Positions 1 to 13,084 of a stretch of 64,000 nt of DNA are shown one piece after another; within the stretch, counting starts at the first letter, position 1; each line of letters opens with the position of its first letter. This DNA comes from Heliopora coerulea. Taxonomy: Eukaryota > Cnidaria > Anthozoa > Scleralcyonacea > Helioporidae. The notes below the pieces were generated by a model. That model had not been told where the DNA came from, did not search any database, and saw only the letters and a list, made by a program, of their open reading frames with translations. The stretch covers positions 124,001 through 188,000 of the forward strand of contig JASJOG010000202.1 of NCBI GenBank assembly GCA_030142905.1, read 5' to 3'. A program made the translations under genes and the position numbers.

Positions 1-2022
1 ACTTTGCACCTGTCAAGGCTCGGAAGCGCCTGTTTTAAATTTTCGATTCCGTTTTGAGTAATAGCACTAAAAACACTTGTTTCAATAGACGTACCTCGTA
101 TATAGTTGTACACTAGTTTTGCCAGTATACAATTATTGTAAGGAACTTAGGATGCTTTACAGAGGGGCGGGGGGAGCCTTCAACAGAATTTGCCGCGGGG
201 GAATTACCATCTAGGTACGGCTCTGCGGTCATTGGAGCATCAATCTCTTATTAAAACCTTGTCTATGTAGCGAAGTTAAATTCGTTTTATTGGATAAAAC
301 TCTCGAAACATCAGCTGTAGTTTTTTCCATTTCTCACCTTGCTCTTGTGAGATTTCAGTTTATTTAGTATGTGAACATTGCATTTTTTTATGACACAGCG
401 TTTTGAATAATGACAAAAAAAGTTATATCTCCAAGATTTGTCAACGAAATCACTTGAACTTTTATACATTAAGTTGTTTCATAAAACTGAACAGTACCAC
501 GTTAAAGTATTGTTATCGTTGTAATCCCTTAGTTTCTAGATTCCTCAAGTCTGTAAAAAATCATTTTGTTTGCAGTCGATACATAAGCATTTAGTTATTC
601 GCGATAAGTCAGGCTTGTTGAGTGCGTCATTTTATGCATAACAGTGGCGGATCCTGGGTATAACTCAAAGGGTCCGGACTCCCCTTTCAGTAAGATAATA
701 AGCGTAATTTCTGACAAAATTGGCATACTAACTGAAGAAGTAGGAAAGGAAAACAGCTACAAGTGTTCATCTTCCAATTAGTTTATAAAAGTCAAGTTGA
801 AAGGTTTATAGTTGCACATTCTGCTAAATACTATAAAGTCACGCTTGAATATTAAGACAACGACATTTTAACGTGGAGCAGCTGTAATTAATGAAGCGTG
901 TCAATGTACAAAGAGTTAAGCGATGTCGTCGAATAATCACGTTGCTATGACAAGTTTTCTAATTACTCAAAATTCTTTGTCAACAAAACGTTACAGCTAT
1001 CTCATGTATATAACAAACAAATAACTTGTTTTAATTACAAACAACCTGTAGAAGATGTTCCTTTATCATATCAAGCGTTCTCTCCAATAAGACTAACTTA
1101 ATCTTCGCTTTATAAACACTTTAATACATGATAATTACAGTATGCATTTTGTACTGTGTTTTCTTTTAACGCTTTTGTCCGTTCTCGAATTTGAGAGAAG
1201 AGGGTTTTTTCGTATGAATTTTTCTTTATGAAGGTGTTTATAAAAAATGAACGAAAAATAATTCCAAAAATCCGAACACACCATGTCGGATCATCTGCTC
1301 GAGATGTGAAGAGTAAAGTTTTCAAAATTATTTCTGATCAACCGTAATGGCTAAAAATATCCTGACCTTTGAACTTTTTAACTTTTGATTCTATGGCCTA
1401 TCTATGCACTTAAATTTTTCTTGAAAGCAAATATGAAATAGGTTTGCTGAATTGAAGGGGGTTTTATGTGAAGCACCCCCTTGTGGTCTAATATGCAACG
1501 CTACTAAAAGGTTTTCGCGAACTGAACTTGCACTTTTAGCGTTTATTGAGAGTTTAACATAAAGGTGAATAATCGCCATTATTGCATGCTTTTACTGGAT
1601 GTAAACGCAAATGCTACCTAGCTTTATAAGGGGGAGGTTAAACTACAGTTGTACGACTATTTGTGAAAAGGTTATGAACTTAATTCCCATCTACATCTGG
1701 GAAACGTTTTCTAACTACATGGAAATAAGACTTTCTAACCCCGCCTTTTTCATGAAACCAACACCTGTTTTGATAAGTTCATTGTATATATGTGCCACAG
1801 GGGAACAACTAATTTTTGTCACCAGTTTTAGTGCAAGGGAAAAGGCTAATAAATTTTTGACCCACGGAAACTGCGTAGCAACATTTGTGAGCCTAAATGG
1901 ACACTCGCATACGGTCCAAACACTCCTATGCCGTTAAAAATGACCAGGCCGTTGTGCCGGTAAACAGATGGCCGGTATGCTTTGTTGCTACATCAAATAC
2001 GACGATTTTTAACGCAACATGG
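1..2022. other. No gene recognised
   Basis: AT-rich DNA with only short open frames that show no recognisable domain, no convincing exon boundaries and no RNA gene. The longest frame (1611-1937, plus strand, 108 codons) has unremarkable composition and no motif I recognise. I regard the stretch as intergenic. Confidence 0.5.
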
Positions 2023-2199
2023 ACCTTATGCATAAATGGTGCCTTATTTGATATTCTTTTATAGGCATTTCAATTAGCCTCGATAACCTCGTTTGAGAGC
2101 AAAAATTCTTTTGAATTTCTTACACAACAACGAGGCTGTAAGGGCTAGTTGATATGCTCATAAAAGAATATTAAATAAGGCGCCATTCGTGCATAAGGT
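2023..2199. mobile_element. TIR miniature element, family A copy 1
   Basis: The ends are inverted copies of each other over about 40 bases: the left arm starts ACCTTATGCATAAATGG and the right arm, read in reverse complement, starts ACCTTATGCACGAATGG. The inside carries CCTCGTTTGAGAGCAAA, which recurs in nearly the same form in the element at 58813-58991. A non-autonomous DNA transposon is the likely identity. No clear target duplication was seen. Confidence 0.7.
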
Positions 2200-2507
2200 C
2201 TGTATTGCTTCAACAGATTTTGTTAAATATCGTTCACTAATGGTATTTCATGCGTAATGATTTTTCGTAGAATATCCGTTACATTAAAATTCGTGGTTAA
2301 AATCAGTTTTATACCCAACAGAACTGCAACTGCAACGTATTTTTAATTGTAACGCAGTGGAACATCCATTACACAACTTGTTACGCGATAATTTGACTTG
2401 CCATCCAGTTACTAGTTAGCAAGCTTTATTTGCTGCCCGCTTTGCATTCGTGAGTCGTCCTTAAGGGCTCTTGATTTCGTGTTATGAGTGGAGTGGCTTA
2501 AAGCAGC
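2200..2507. other. No gene recognised
   Basis: Spacer between two miniature transposons. No open frame, splice pattern or RNA structure that I can support. Confidence 0.5.
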
Positions 2508-2514
2508 ATTGCAT

Positions 2515-3118
2515 TAGGGGTGTAACGATTCATATACCTTTCGATTCGATTTGATTTCGATTATTGCCTTTCGATTTCGATTCGATTATGCAAATGTTTC
2601 TAACTTCTTATTATACAAAAATTAAACAGCATCGGATTCAACAAAAGCTCCTTTAATAGGATCCAAAACTCAAAATTGCTTAACTTGAAGTTAAAATAAT
2701 TAACAGGAATATTAATAAAAGAACATAGAACTTGTCTGCAGTGCCCTTGTTGTCGCGCATGAATTGCCTTATTTGGAAATTCTAAAGGGGTGGTAGAAGA
2801 GCAGCATTTTTACCAGGTAACACAAGATGGCGTACTAACTTACTACGGTGTACAAACTCGTTAGCTCCTTAATCAAAAACACCGATTTTAAAGGTTTCTG
2901 AGTTCTGATGTCATAAAATAAGAACTCATTTGAATATCGACCGCTAAAAATTTGAACACCAAGTGTCTTTTTAATTGTATTTAATGCTTTAAAGACACCT
3001 TTCAAGGGCAGTCTAGAGCAATTCAAATCGAACGGAAATCGAAATGTGGGACCAAAGAATCGTGAATCGAACCGAATGGTCATAATCGCAATTAACCGAG
3101 AATTCGATTAATCATTAC
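2515..3118. mobile_element. hAT-like non-autonomous element
   Basis: The left end reads TAGGGGTGTAACGATTCA, a start typical of many hAT elements. The right end reads inward as the complement (AATCATTAC), but the terminal CCCCTA expected there is missing. The 7-base word ATTGCAT directly flanks both ends (2508-2514 and 3119-3125) and is the probable target duplication. Both ends contain repeated TTCGATTCGAT-like words. No transposase frame is present. Confidence 0.5.
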
Positions 3119-3125
3119 ATTGCAT

Positions 3126-5001
3126 ACTTTGTGCACGCTCTGTCTTGCTTTTTTCACAGCTCATATATGTCAATTTAGCTATTTCGTAATTTAGTGCAAA
3201 CGCAGCTTACGTTTTTCCGTAACTAAATCACATTTTATTAACTTGTTAATCTTTTAAATAGCCATAGGTTGGAAATGAAATATTAACTATTTACAAAAAG
3301 AATTAAAAATCATATAAATCATCCCCACTGACCGTTTTTCCTGAACCCGATATAAAAAGCTTTTAACAGATTTTATTGCGTTTGACTATAATTATTATCT
3401 TTGGCGTTCCTTTAAAAATGACACTTAAAATATTTTAGTTCATTTCGTCGTAATATCTAGTTATATGTTGCTAAGAACTAAACCGACATTAACGTTGATC
3501 GACTAATCTATAGAGGGGGAAAATACTGATCAACAATAACCCAAGTCGAGGTCCGTTGTTGAGACGTAAGAAAACGCGGCGGAGATACATCAGCCAACCA
3601 GTTAGTTCGTAGCCTTGACAACTTTCTTTTTATTATGTAAGTGTTGAGACTTCCGCACGATAAATTGGACGAATGAAAGTCGCACGCTTGAAATTCAAAG
3701 ATTGTGACTTGGCATACACTTCTTGCAGTTGTGAAAAAGTATCGAATCAACGTCCCGATTGGTCGTACGACTTCCACTAGAGAATGAAATCGTTTCATCG
3801 TTCTCATTGCCTAACTTTTTTTCCCGCTAAACATTGCTTTAGACAAACTGGTTTTTGAGGCGATGATTCTAATAATTTGACTACTAGATAAATTATCGAG
3901 GAACAATACAAGGAAGTAATACTAAACAAGAACTTTACCATTAATAATTCTTACGTTCAACTAATGTAGAAGTAACGTTCGTATTACAACCTTGCCACCC
4001 GTTTGTCAAAATATTACACTTTGAATGCGCATATCGCCAATACAATACAGCAATGTTCTGTGCAAAACATTCGTAATGGATAGCCTGTACATTAAATAGG
4101 TTGGACCGAGGTTGTTATTGTGTCATTACTTAGCAGTTATTCAATTTGTTTTTCTAGACCTAACTACGAAATGTCTCGATTAGAATAAATAAGAAGATTA
4201 CTAACTTACCCAAAAGCAGTTATAGAGATCAGTTGTGGAAGATGAAACTCAGTGCTCGAAGAAACATAGGCATATAAATATCAGATACTGTAATACCTTA
4301 AGAATTAATGGTCGAACTGGATGTTAAGACTAATCCGCACTGTACTCTTCATATTATCCTGGATACCTTATAGCGATATCTCTATCTATATTTATATTCA
4401 TATTTACAGTAATATTTAAAAAAGATCAGCATACCTAGTTCAATAGAAAGTTACTTCACTGAGTTTCACAATGAGTGTGCTGTAACCATAACTCTGAGCA
4501 TTATAGACTCTTCAGAAAAATAAAATTTAATTTACAGTACTAACAAAATTAAGTGTGTTTATTCTAAACTTTTAATCGGCTCTTAAATAGAAACTAAATC
4601 AGGGAAATTATGCCACTGCACCGTTGGGCAGAATACTTGTAGGCACGCTTTTTAGGACCTAAAAAGTTTCCCCCTATTAAACCATCTTGAACCTTTTTCA
4701 TCGGTGTTGATTTATGCGCCCGTGCAGGCTATTTTTGCTGAATTAACCTTGACTAAACCAGCCGGTGTTCAAATCGTTCGAGTAAATATCACTTTCTAAA
4801 TGCCATTTTAAATGTTTTGTTGTCTAACAATTAAGGCTTTGATGTAAGGAATAAGCAATAGTATTTTAGCTGGTAAAAATCAAAGGTAAGTAGACACTTC
4901 ATGCAAGAGACCTGAAGGACGTCAGCTTGATGTAAGACAAAGAAATAGTGTTGAAAGCTAGGGCTTAGGTAACGTATTCTGTCAACAGAAAATCTGGTCC
5001 T
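3126..5001. other. No gene recognised
   Basis: AT-rich sequence with only short frames and no recognisable domains on either strand. Nothing further is supported. Confidence 0.5.
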
Positions 5002-5125
5002 GTTTGCATAGCCTGATACGAACACAACCGAGTGTCTGGGTGAACTAAACAGCTGGGGTGTGTGGCATACGTATCAGTTTCAGAATCCTTCCAACCTCCC
5101 AGTGTTTGCATCAGACTATGCAAAC
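5002..5125. repeat. Foldback pair
   Basis: Two 24-base arms (5002-5025 and 5102-5125) are inverted copies: GTTTGCATAGCCTGATAC against a complement reading GTTTGCATAGTCTGATGC, about 76 bases apart. This could form a stem-loop and is probably the relic of a miniature element. Confidence 0.6.
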
Positions 5126-5218
5126 ACAACCAAACAGTATCTGTATTTGTTCCATCATATTAAAACAAAGAACCGGGAAACTACGAATCTACTTTATTTT
5201 CAATCTCAAAAGCTACCC

Positions 5219-5282
5219 TTCCCGCTGGGAATCGAATCTGCGATCCTGCCAATCTACTAGAATGTTCTGCCAACCGAGCCGA
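5219..5282 (-). repeat. tRNA-like (SINE) fragment
   Basis: Read on the minus strand there is an A-box-like GCTCGGTTGGCAGAAC followed about 35 bases on by a B-box-like GATTCGATTCC, the internal RNA polymerase III promoter arrangement of a tRNA. The stems do not close into a good cloverleaf, so I call it a tRNA-derived SINE fragment rather than a functional tRNA. Confidence 0.45.
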
Positions 5283-5537
5283 AAGTCTCATGGCCTGACA
5301 TGACGTCATAACCGCATTCGCATTGGCTTATATAAACGCAGTAGTTGACCAGTTATTGCGTGCCTGTGAAGCAAGTTTAGAGTTGTTGTTGTTATGAATT
5401 AGGTGACTTCTCACGCAAGCTCTGATTGGCCTGTAGCAGTGCTTAGAGTAAATACACACTGAATTTTCGCGCCTTTGTTCAGTTTGCTCATAATCTTATA
5501 AAACAAATGTAAAGTAATGTTTCATGTACGAGTCAGA

Positions 5538-5611
5538 GTACTCTATCGAGATTTCAAAGTCCGAGTGAAATTTGAAATTCTCAAGAGGACTTTGAAATCC
5601 CAATAGAGTAC
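5538..5611. repeat. Short foldback element
   Basis: Two 25-base arms (5538-5562, 5587-5611) pair at 23 of 25 positions; they begin GTACTCTATCGAGATTTC and end GAGTAC. The 24-base loop is AT-rich. Probably a miniature inverted-repeat element. Confidence 0.65.
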
Positions 5612-6477
5612 GATGACGAGCATATGAAACCACTTCTGTTATTCACTAATTACGACACTGTAAATGGGATCGGTAAACAAAATATTTGTTTTAATTAAGT
5701 AGTCTGTTATGAATAAGATTGTATTTTAATGATTTCAGAGTCCTAGTACTTCGAAATCTGATTCAAATGCAGCTGGGAATACGTTACTAAGTTTCAAAGT
5801 AGGGCACGTGGTACAAATGCGCAAATCTCGTTGGTGCATTTACCCATGAATAATTAATGAGTATTAGAAATGGTTTTCCTTCTATACTATGGAATAAACA
5901 CTTGAGATAGTCTTTTTTTGGCCTCAACGTTTTTTGACGCCCAGGTTGTTTTTCAAATCTACAATAGTTTTTGTAACGTCCTTTATTTCTCTTTCTAACA
6001 TTAACCTAAACCCAAATTTATTGAATGTGATTTATAGGCTTGTGTTATATAACCTGGACGATCTGGAATAATTTTAACGTAACAACCTAAGTTTGAAAAC
6101 AAAGGGATAGGTGCATTTTACCGGACTCCTGAATTGATTAGCCAACCGCGAGCTCAGCTGATATTACTCTAATCCTAATTCTAACTGTAATCCTAAAACG
6201 TCAGCAGTTTGTCAGGGTCCGTTGAACTGCACTTTAGGCGAAAGCATACTTGAAATATTAACCTGAAGATAAATTTGGCTTAATGTTCGGTCATCCGCAC
6301 AGGTAAACTGAAACTGACTCATATCAGTCTGACTTTGTCATTTAATGCTTTTCCTGTCCAGATGTTTTCCTATGGTAAGTAAAGTGTTCTGGCTTTTGCC
6401 AGAGTAGGATGATCAGACCTAACTGTATAGGAAACAGTTTAGCTCCCTTTTAGCTTTAAACACCGGAAAGCGGCAGT
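5612..6477. other. No gene recognised
   Basis: Spacer with no supported gene or structured repeat. Confidence 0.45.
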
Positions 6478-6876
6478 GATATCAAAAAGGGATTCCGTTG
6501 AAAACTTATTGGTGCTGTTTTGTTTCAGACTGATCGAGACACACTAGAAAATTGAAGATAGAAATAATTATGATGAACGTCAAGTCTAACGCAGCAAGTC
6601 CTGTGCTCTATCAACATTGCATAACTTCTTTTTTGTGAAAACAGTCGTCACTGCTTGTATGCAAATGAATTCACCTGAATGACCTAGTTTGGAAATTTCA
6701 TACTAAACGTCCGACGAAATTGTGGAACATTTTTGGATAGGATGACTAGACATTGTCAGGCTGAACATTGTATGTAAACCCTGGAAAGGGGTTGGGATAT
6801 CAAGAGAGGATTGTTCTTTGAAAACTTATTAGTAATGTTTCGTTTCAGATTGATTGAGATAGACTAGAAAATAGAC
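6478..6876. repeat. Diverged direct repeat pair
   Basis: A block of about 79 bases at 6478-6556 recurs at 6796-6876 in the same orientation. Both start GATATCAA, share TTGAAAACTTATT, then a GTTTCAGA word and end near CTAGAAAAT. The copies are diverged. This may be a tandem duplication or two copies of a dispersed repeat. Confidence 0.55.
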
Positions 6877-6889
6877 GACTCAAAATTGT

Positions 6890-9800
6890 TACATCTTTAA
6901 CATCTTGTAGTACCACGTATGTCCAACGTTTTCTTTTTACTTACCGAACTCGGTGACAAATTTGATGGCAAAAATAACTGATGGTTTTACATTGTTTGGA
7001 TACTGTGATCACTGGCCTTTCTATACCTGGACTGCATTGCCCCATTATGTTTGGGTTGCGGGCAGTGCCCTCAAAAGAATGACTTCAGGTTTGGAGTGTA
7101 TGAGCCCTTAAATTAATGGCAGCGACCACTAATGTGTTTTTGACAGGACTGCTGGCGATTTATGAGTTTTCTGGGTGCATTTTTTTCAACGTCTATGTAC
7201 ATACAGCGTGTTTTCCTTTCTTTGCACAGTTGTTTATCTTTATTGATGGAATCTGGTTTTAAAAAGTATTTGCGTGAACGAGTCAGTAGAAAGTAAACAA
7301 GTTTTTAAATCATTACCATGTCGAGATATTTACTGAAATGTCAAACACCAGTTTGGATTTTAACTGTCAAAGTTATCTTAACATCGTTTCTCTCCGTAAA
7401 ACAAACTGTTCCTGAGCATATTATACGACACTTGATTGGTCGATGACAATAACCCGACCTAACAACGTCGACCAATGGTTGGTGTCATGAATAAACGAAC
7501 CAATAAACGAAGCGATTGTTTTGAGGATACTCTTTTTTGGGTCCTCCAGTAGTCCAGTTATATGTAGGTCAGTGCTTGTAATCCAAATCCGCGAGATGAT
7601 GTGAGACTGGAGAAAAGCGCTAAAAACATGAACCGTTAGGCGAGGGCTTGCGAAGATCGAGTAACATCCCAACTATTTGAACCACAGTATCCAAGCAGAA
7701 AGGGGCACTAGGTTTTCTTATTTAAAATAGTGACGAACGAGACGCACAAATTTCAGTTAACGTTTGGTTGGAAATTTTCCATGTTTGAATGCTCCGATCA
7801 AAAGGCGGGTACTAGCCAATCAGAGCTCTCGTGCAAGCATTATTTAGAAAGCGTTCTGCTAGCCAGTTTCAACAAAGTTGGACCGTTTTTGGGGTTTTTT
7901 GTTGTATTTTTTGGGAAGAGGGAGATACAATTAATATTTCACCAAACATTGTTCAATTAATGCTAAATTTGAGATAAAAGTTTACCCTGTGCTTAAGTAG
8001 AGCACTTATAACTTTCTTTCCTCATAAATTCGCTCTTAACACACGATTCTCAGATTGGTTAGTGCCCTCATCAGTTTTTCTAATCCTTACATTCCTACGC
8101 CGTATGCCTATAAAATTTGTCTCACGAAAATTTCCAGGAACATCCACTATCTCTGAAAGCGTGGCTGTTTCGCCGGCAGATTTTGCAAATTTATAAACGA
8201 TTCTCAAATATGATATTGTTGTATTGTTTACCACATTTGTCAACACATGGCGCGCACTGTCGGCCACTGTAAAGCAGCTGACACCTTAGTTGAAAGTTTT
8301 GATGAAATTCTGTTATACCAATAAGTTTTGGTGGCAATAACATGTCACTTGTTTAATTTACGTACAAGTAATGACGACTGTGAGAATGTACTGCTGAAGT
8401 GAAAGATAAGTTTAATGGACTTTAGAATATTTAAATCTTTTCATTTCAATCAAACGCTGTTTCATAATCAAGCTTCCACTGTGGTGTTAAAATATTTAGC
8501 AAGTTCGTTGAGCATCGTGCAGTGGGCAATTGGCATCACCTTGTCACGTGACACAATTTCTCATCATGCGGTACGGCAAATGAACTTAGGTATGACCAAA
8601 GATGACAACTGTCCAATCACTGAAGTATCATTTTCCTTTGGTTTATATGCCTCACTGCATAACCCGCTGACTAAATGGGGCCAGTCTGTTGATTCGCCGT
8701 TGTATTAATCCTTTTCCCTAATTTCCATTCTGACTTATTCCAAAATTTATGTATAGTTTTGGAATTCAAAGACATGAAAGGGCTTCTCTGGTTTGCTGGT
8801 TTACAGTTCACCACTGGAACGTTGCTCAAATAAAATGCTAATTAATATTGAAACATCTCGTCGAGCCATAAGATGGTTGTTTTTCAACTCTAAAAGTAAT
8901 TTTTTTGTGTACGTTACTTAGTGTCAGTATCCTTTTTTGCCGCAGTACTTTAAAGTCGCCTCGATTTTAACTTGGGTGACTTAATGTATTGTAATCTTAC
9001 GAATCGTAGATCGAATAATAGGTTGGAAATGTTAATTCAATTGCACATAATTTTCTTTGTACGACTTTTTTACCGATAATGAATCATTACCGTACCAGTG
9101 TGATCGAATTTTTCGAGTTAAAATGTAATTGGCAGTATTTGAAAAGAACGTGACGTTACAAGTAGAAGCTAGCTGGCAATCCAAACTTACGTTTTTTGGT
9201 TGGAAATCTGGTTGAGGTAGAGTTTACCTAATTCATGCACTGTCAAAATTAAAATAAAAATTAAAAATCCGAGACCTGTTTTGAATTACTAGAATTACGC
9301 GGTATCATTAACTTTACCATTATTGTTATTGTTATTATTATTATCATTATCATTATCGTAAAGTACTTTTCGATCAGCAAAAAATTACTGCGCGGTGAGG
9401 CTTCGTTATCTACCTGTTAAAAATTGAAAGTTGATCGTATGTAACTTTTTCTTTTATACCGACCGAGAGAAGGCAATGTCCGGAGTACACGTTTAAGAAT
9501 CGAGACGAACTGAACAGCGGGTATTGGCTAAAAAAAACCCACAAAACTTCATAGTCATACCATTCAGTCAGATTGTATAAATTTTGAGACAATTTTACAT
9601 CTGAACGACACACACTCTTTCAAACACTCAGATTACTCACGATCTGTTGCGTAGGAAGCAAATGGAAGTTGGAGGGGGTTAAAACCTTTCGGATGCACCT
9701 TTGGCCACGGAATAGGTACTCTCAAAATAGATAACATCTGTCATACCAGTTCTTTTAACCAAGATTTGTATTTTAGTAAAACTGAAAATCGTCATCTTAA

Positions 9801-12776
9801 ATATCTTTGTCCAATGTTGCTGGCTTTACCGATTCTATCGTTTGATTAATTTGTGATGCTACTTCGAGATTCTCGGATACATAATTCAACAGGAAAAGCT
9901 CAATTTCTTGGCTAGACAAACGGACCGAAACTGATGTTGTTCAATGTGTTTTGTTTTTTTCATATTCTTAGGTATCTTTTAATCTGTAGATCCAAATAAG
10001 AGGGCATAAACTGATGCGTTACACTTCGTTATAAAAAGGCATTTCTTTTTAATAAGGGCACTTTTCATGCTTAAAAAGGACACTTTTTGCCGTTTCAAAA
10101 AGGTTGGAGAGGCCCGTGCCCCGAATGCCCGCCCCCGGTTCCTACGCCTATGCTCACGATGAAAAACGAAAAAGCCATCACCGTGAGGGATCTATAAAGC
10201 GTGTACACTTGACGTCATAGCTGCCATGTTGATGTTCCTTGAAAAGAGTTTCGATCATCTGTTCTCAGGTACACCAACATAGCCGCCATGCACTTTGTTA
10301 TACGATTCTCTGGGGACGGACTGCATACGCTCTGAAACCGTAAGAATTCATAACTTTGCTTTTTACGTCAGATATGTTGGTTTGTCCGCCGAACCTTACG
10401 GCTGATCGTTCATGACCTTGCAGTGTAGATTAAATACCAACGTTTATTCACTCATAGTGATACTTGTCATACTTCAGTGACGTTCTTTCTGCATCCTAAC
10501 TTGTCACCATCACATAATATTTAGCTAAGTTCAAATACACACTTCAACCTAAGGTTACTGATCCAATGATGTGGTTTAAAGGAGACTCAAATTTTCTTGT
10601 GATGATTGGGATATCGTTTGAACGGAGTCCGTGGGGTGAACATCTAGCATTGATCTAAGAATCAGTATTTGCATATTCCGACCAACTTTCTGGAGATTTA
10701 TTTAAAGTCGAAGCAATGAAATGGTGGAGGTGGTCTTGCAGAGATAGGTCCTGGTTAGGGACGGACGTATTTCGAGTAGTAGTATTTCAAACTAAGGAAC
10801 AATTTGTTTTATCAAACGACTTCAATTTTGCCGTTCTCATCCTCCAATGCTGTTAAAATCGCTGTTAAAGTGAAAGTTCGTGGGAATAGGATTGAACAAA
10901 TTACCCTGAATGGTACCAGATTTTTGAAGCCCGAGGTCAAATGCGTTTCAGTGGCGAGGTCTCGGGGGTAAGTGAGAGTGGGGGGCGACGCCTCGTCTTC
11001 AGAAGTATGTTCTACTAGATTCACTCAAGCATGAAAAGAATACTACGTCTAAGTGGGAGGATTGCAGTTGTCCTTGTAACGATAACGTCTTTCCACCACC
11101 TGGAAATGGCTATAAAGCTCTGTGAAGAAACCTCATAGGCTAGTTAAAGAGTGTAAGGCCAAGAATTTTTCCACGCCTCGCAGGATCTGTGTTTGTCCAA
11201 CACGGACTGCCCCAGGAGTCCCCCCCGGCTTGTTTTGCCTTGGCCATGCCATTGATGCATGTGCAAATCGACGGTTCAGTAAAACGAATTACCCGCTTGT
11301 AGGGAGACGCTCCACTGAGCGTTCACTCGGCGGGCTCTGAGAAGTTCTGACCACGGAAAAAAGAACAGCGGAAAGTGCTTGAGAGTTTGAAATAAGTAGT
11401 GTTATAGGTTATCAGTGCATGGTCGCAGATCGCGCTATTTGAAGAGGCAACGAGGATAAACTGTACTTTGTATATTCGCAGCAAGAAAGGTTCAACCACC
11501 ACGGTTAAAATGTGTGACAGGATATTGGGTTGATGGATCAGGACACTGCGAGTTTCACCAAACTTGTTCGTTTAATAAACCAGGGGCGCAACTAGAAGGA
11601 GGTTGTGGGGTTGCGACTCTTGCCCTTTTGTGGGAAATCTTACGTACGCCAGTGTCAGCTTTTCTTCCTCACTTCCCAAAGCCACGTAGATTTATTTCAC
11701 TCGAAATGATCAAAATCGCCCCGACACTGCCAAACTAATATGCTACCTCTGATCTTCGAATTTCGTAGTTGGGCCTCTGAAAACCCAGTGTCTTTATCGA
11801 CCCATTCCGAAATAGCTCGTTATCTTTTCGTGCAGGTTTACTGCGAATGGTGTGTCCACTTGTTTGTGAAATCAACGTATTTCGAAGAAACCAACTCAAA
11901 ATAGCTTACAGACGACATAACTTCGCTCAGCGTGTACCTTTATCGGAGAAACTTGATCGGTGGGTTTGATGCATTAAGTATCAATTTGGCCCCCAAGGCT
12001 ACGAGCCTTCGGTGTCCTCAGCGGGAAAAACGCATGCGTTGTCTACTTGGCGACTTGTGGCCAACGAAAACAGGGAAAGCCAATTATTTTACTGGCCCTG
12101 CAACGGGCAGCCCGCCTCGTAATAAACTACTGAATTTTCCCATCCACAGTTATATTTCTGGCCGGCTTGCCAGTATTGGCAAAGTTTCGATATTTTATCG
12201 AGAACGCATTGCTAAAATTGTGTAGCCGGCAGGCATTTGTACTATAATTAAAAATAGGGTCCATTAATGTACACTTTATTGTTGATATAGAAACCTTTTG
12301 GTATTCCATTTTTAAAAATAAATTTCCTTATGTCTCTTCCGTCAAACAGCGCTACTGCAGAGTATAATTACGAAGATACGCACAAACTTATTTATTGAAT
12401 TACAAAAGTTTCATTTGAAGCGTGGTGTGGTCAGGATTCTGACCGGTTTCATTAGCTGTCACCTGGCCTTATCTGTGGACCAGGGTACCAGGCAATCCGG
12501 AACCTGAATATCAAGGCAACGAGATGGAGTGTAGAAAAACCCAACACATCATTACTCCTCATATCAAATGTATCTTTAAATAAGAGCATTCGACAAAATT
12601 TTTTTGGTCTTAGGGTGACTTTATTAGGTCTTGGTAACACAATTTGGAGAATTCCACCTGCTGAGTAAATTACCTGCCAAGGAATTTTTGATGTAGATAA
12701 ATAATTAACTGGTTTAAAGCGTCCATTTGGTGTGTGGCATATTTTTAACGAGTCACAATAAAGCTGCAGTTACAAA
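6890..12776. other. Intergenic stretch upstream of the SMP-C2 gene
   Basis: No coding exon could be supported on either strand. Open frames are short and without domains. The part at about 10,080-12,100 is less AT-rich and contains GCCGCCATG/GCCATGTTG-type words that recur elsewhere in the window (19770, 44290, 61590), which suggests dispersed repeats. A short GTTATT/ATTATC simple repeat lies at 9321-9360. No obvious TATA box marks the start of the downstream gene. Confidence 0.45.
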
Positions 12777-13084
12777 ATGGATAAGAAGCAGTTTGAGAGC
12801 TCTGAAATAGAAAGTCGGAAGGAACGACAGCGCTCACAGTTGCTTTTAAGTGTTTTCTTAGTAGCTGTTGTGTTAATCGCTTGGGCTTTAGGAAAGTTTG
12901 CCACTATCAGCATATCTAGTTTTGGTTGCCTTTTGCTTATAATCTTTGTGTTTAACGTCTGGCATCGAAAGAGCAACCATCTCCTAGAACAGAAAATAAA
13001 AGCCGAAAAATTAAGAGTTCATCAAAAGAAAGCGTTACGAAGTGAAGAGACAGCTGAGTGGTTCAATTTTATTCTTAACAAATG
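12777..13084 (+). CDS. SMP-C2 gene exon 1: membrane hairpin and start of SMP
   Basis: Opens with ATG at 12777. The first 21 residues are charged, then LLLSVFLVAVVLIAW and FGCLLLIIFVFNVW give two membrane segments. A basic coiled stretch follows and then RSEETAEWFNFILNKW, the conserved start of SMP domains (E-Syts have ERVEWANKI here). Donor GTATGT follows at 13085; the exon ends after two bases of a Trp codon. Confidence 0.88.

Noticed and set aside
1611..1937. A 108-codon gene
   Set aside because: No domain, no splice signals, and length compatible with chance in AT-rich DNA.
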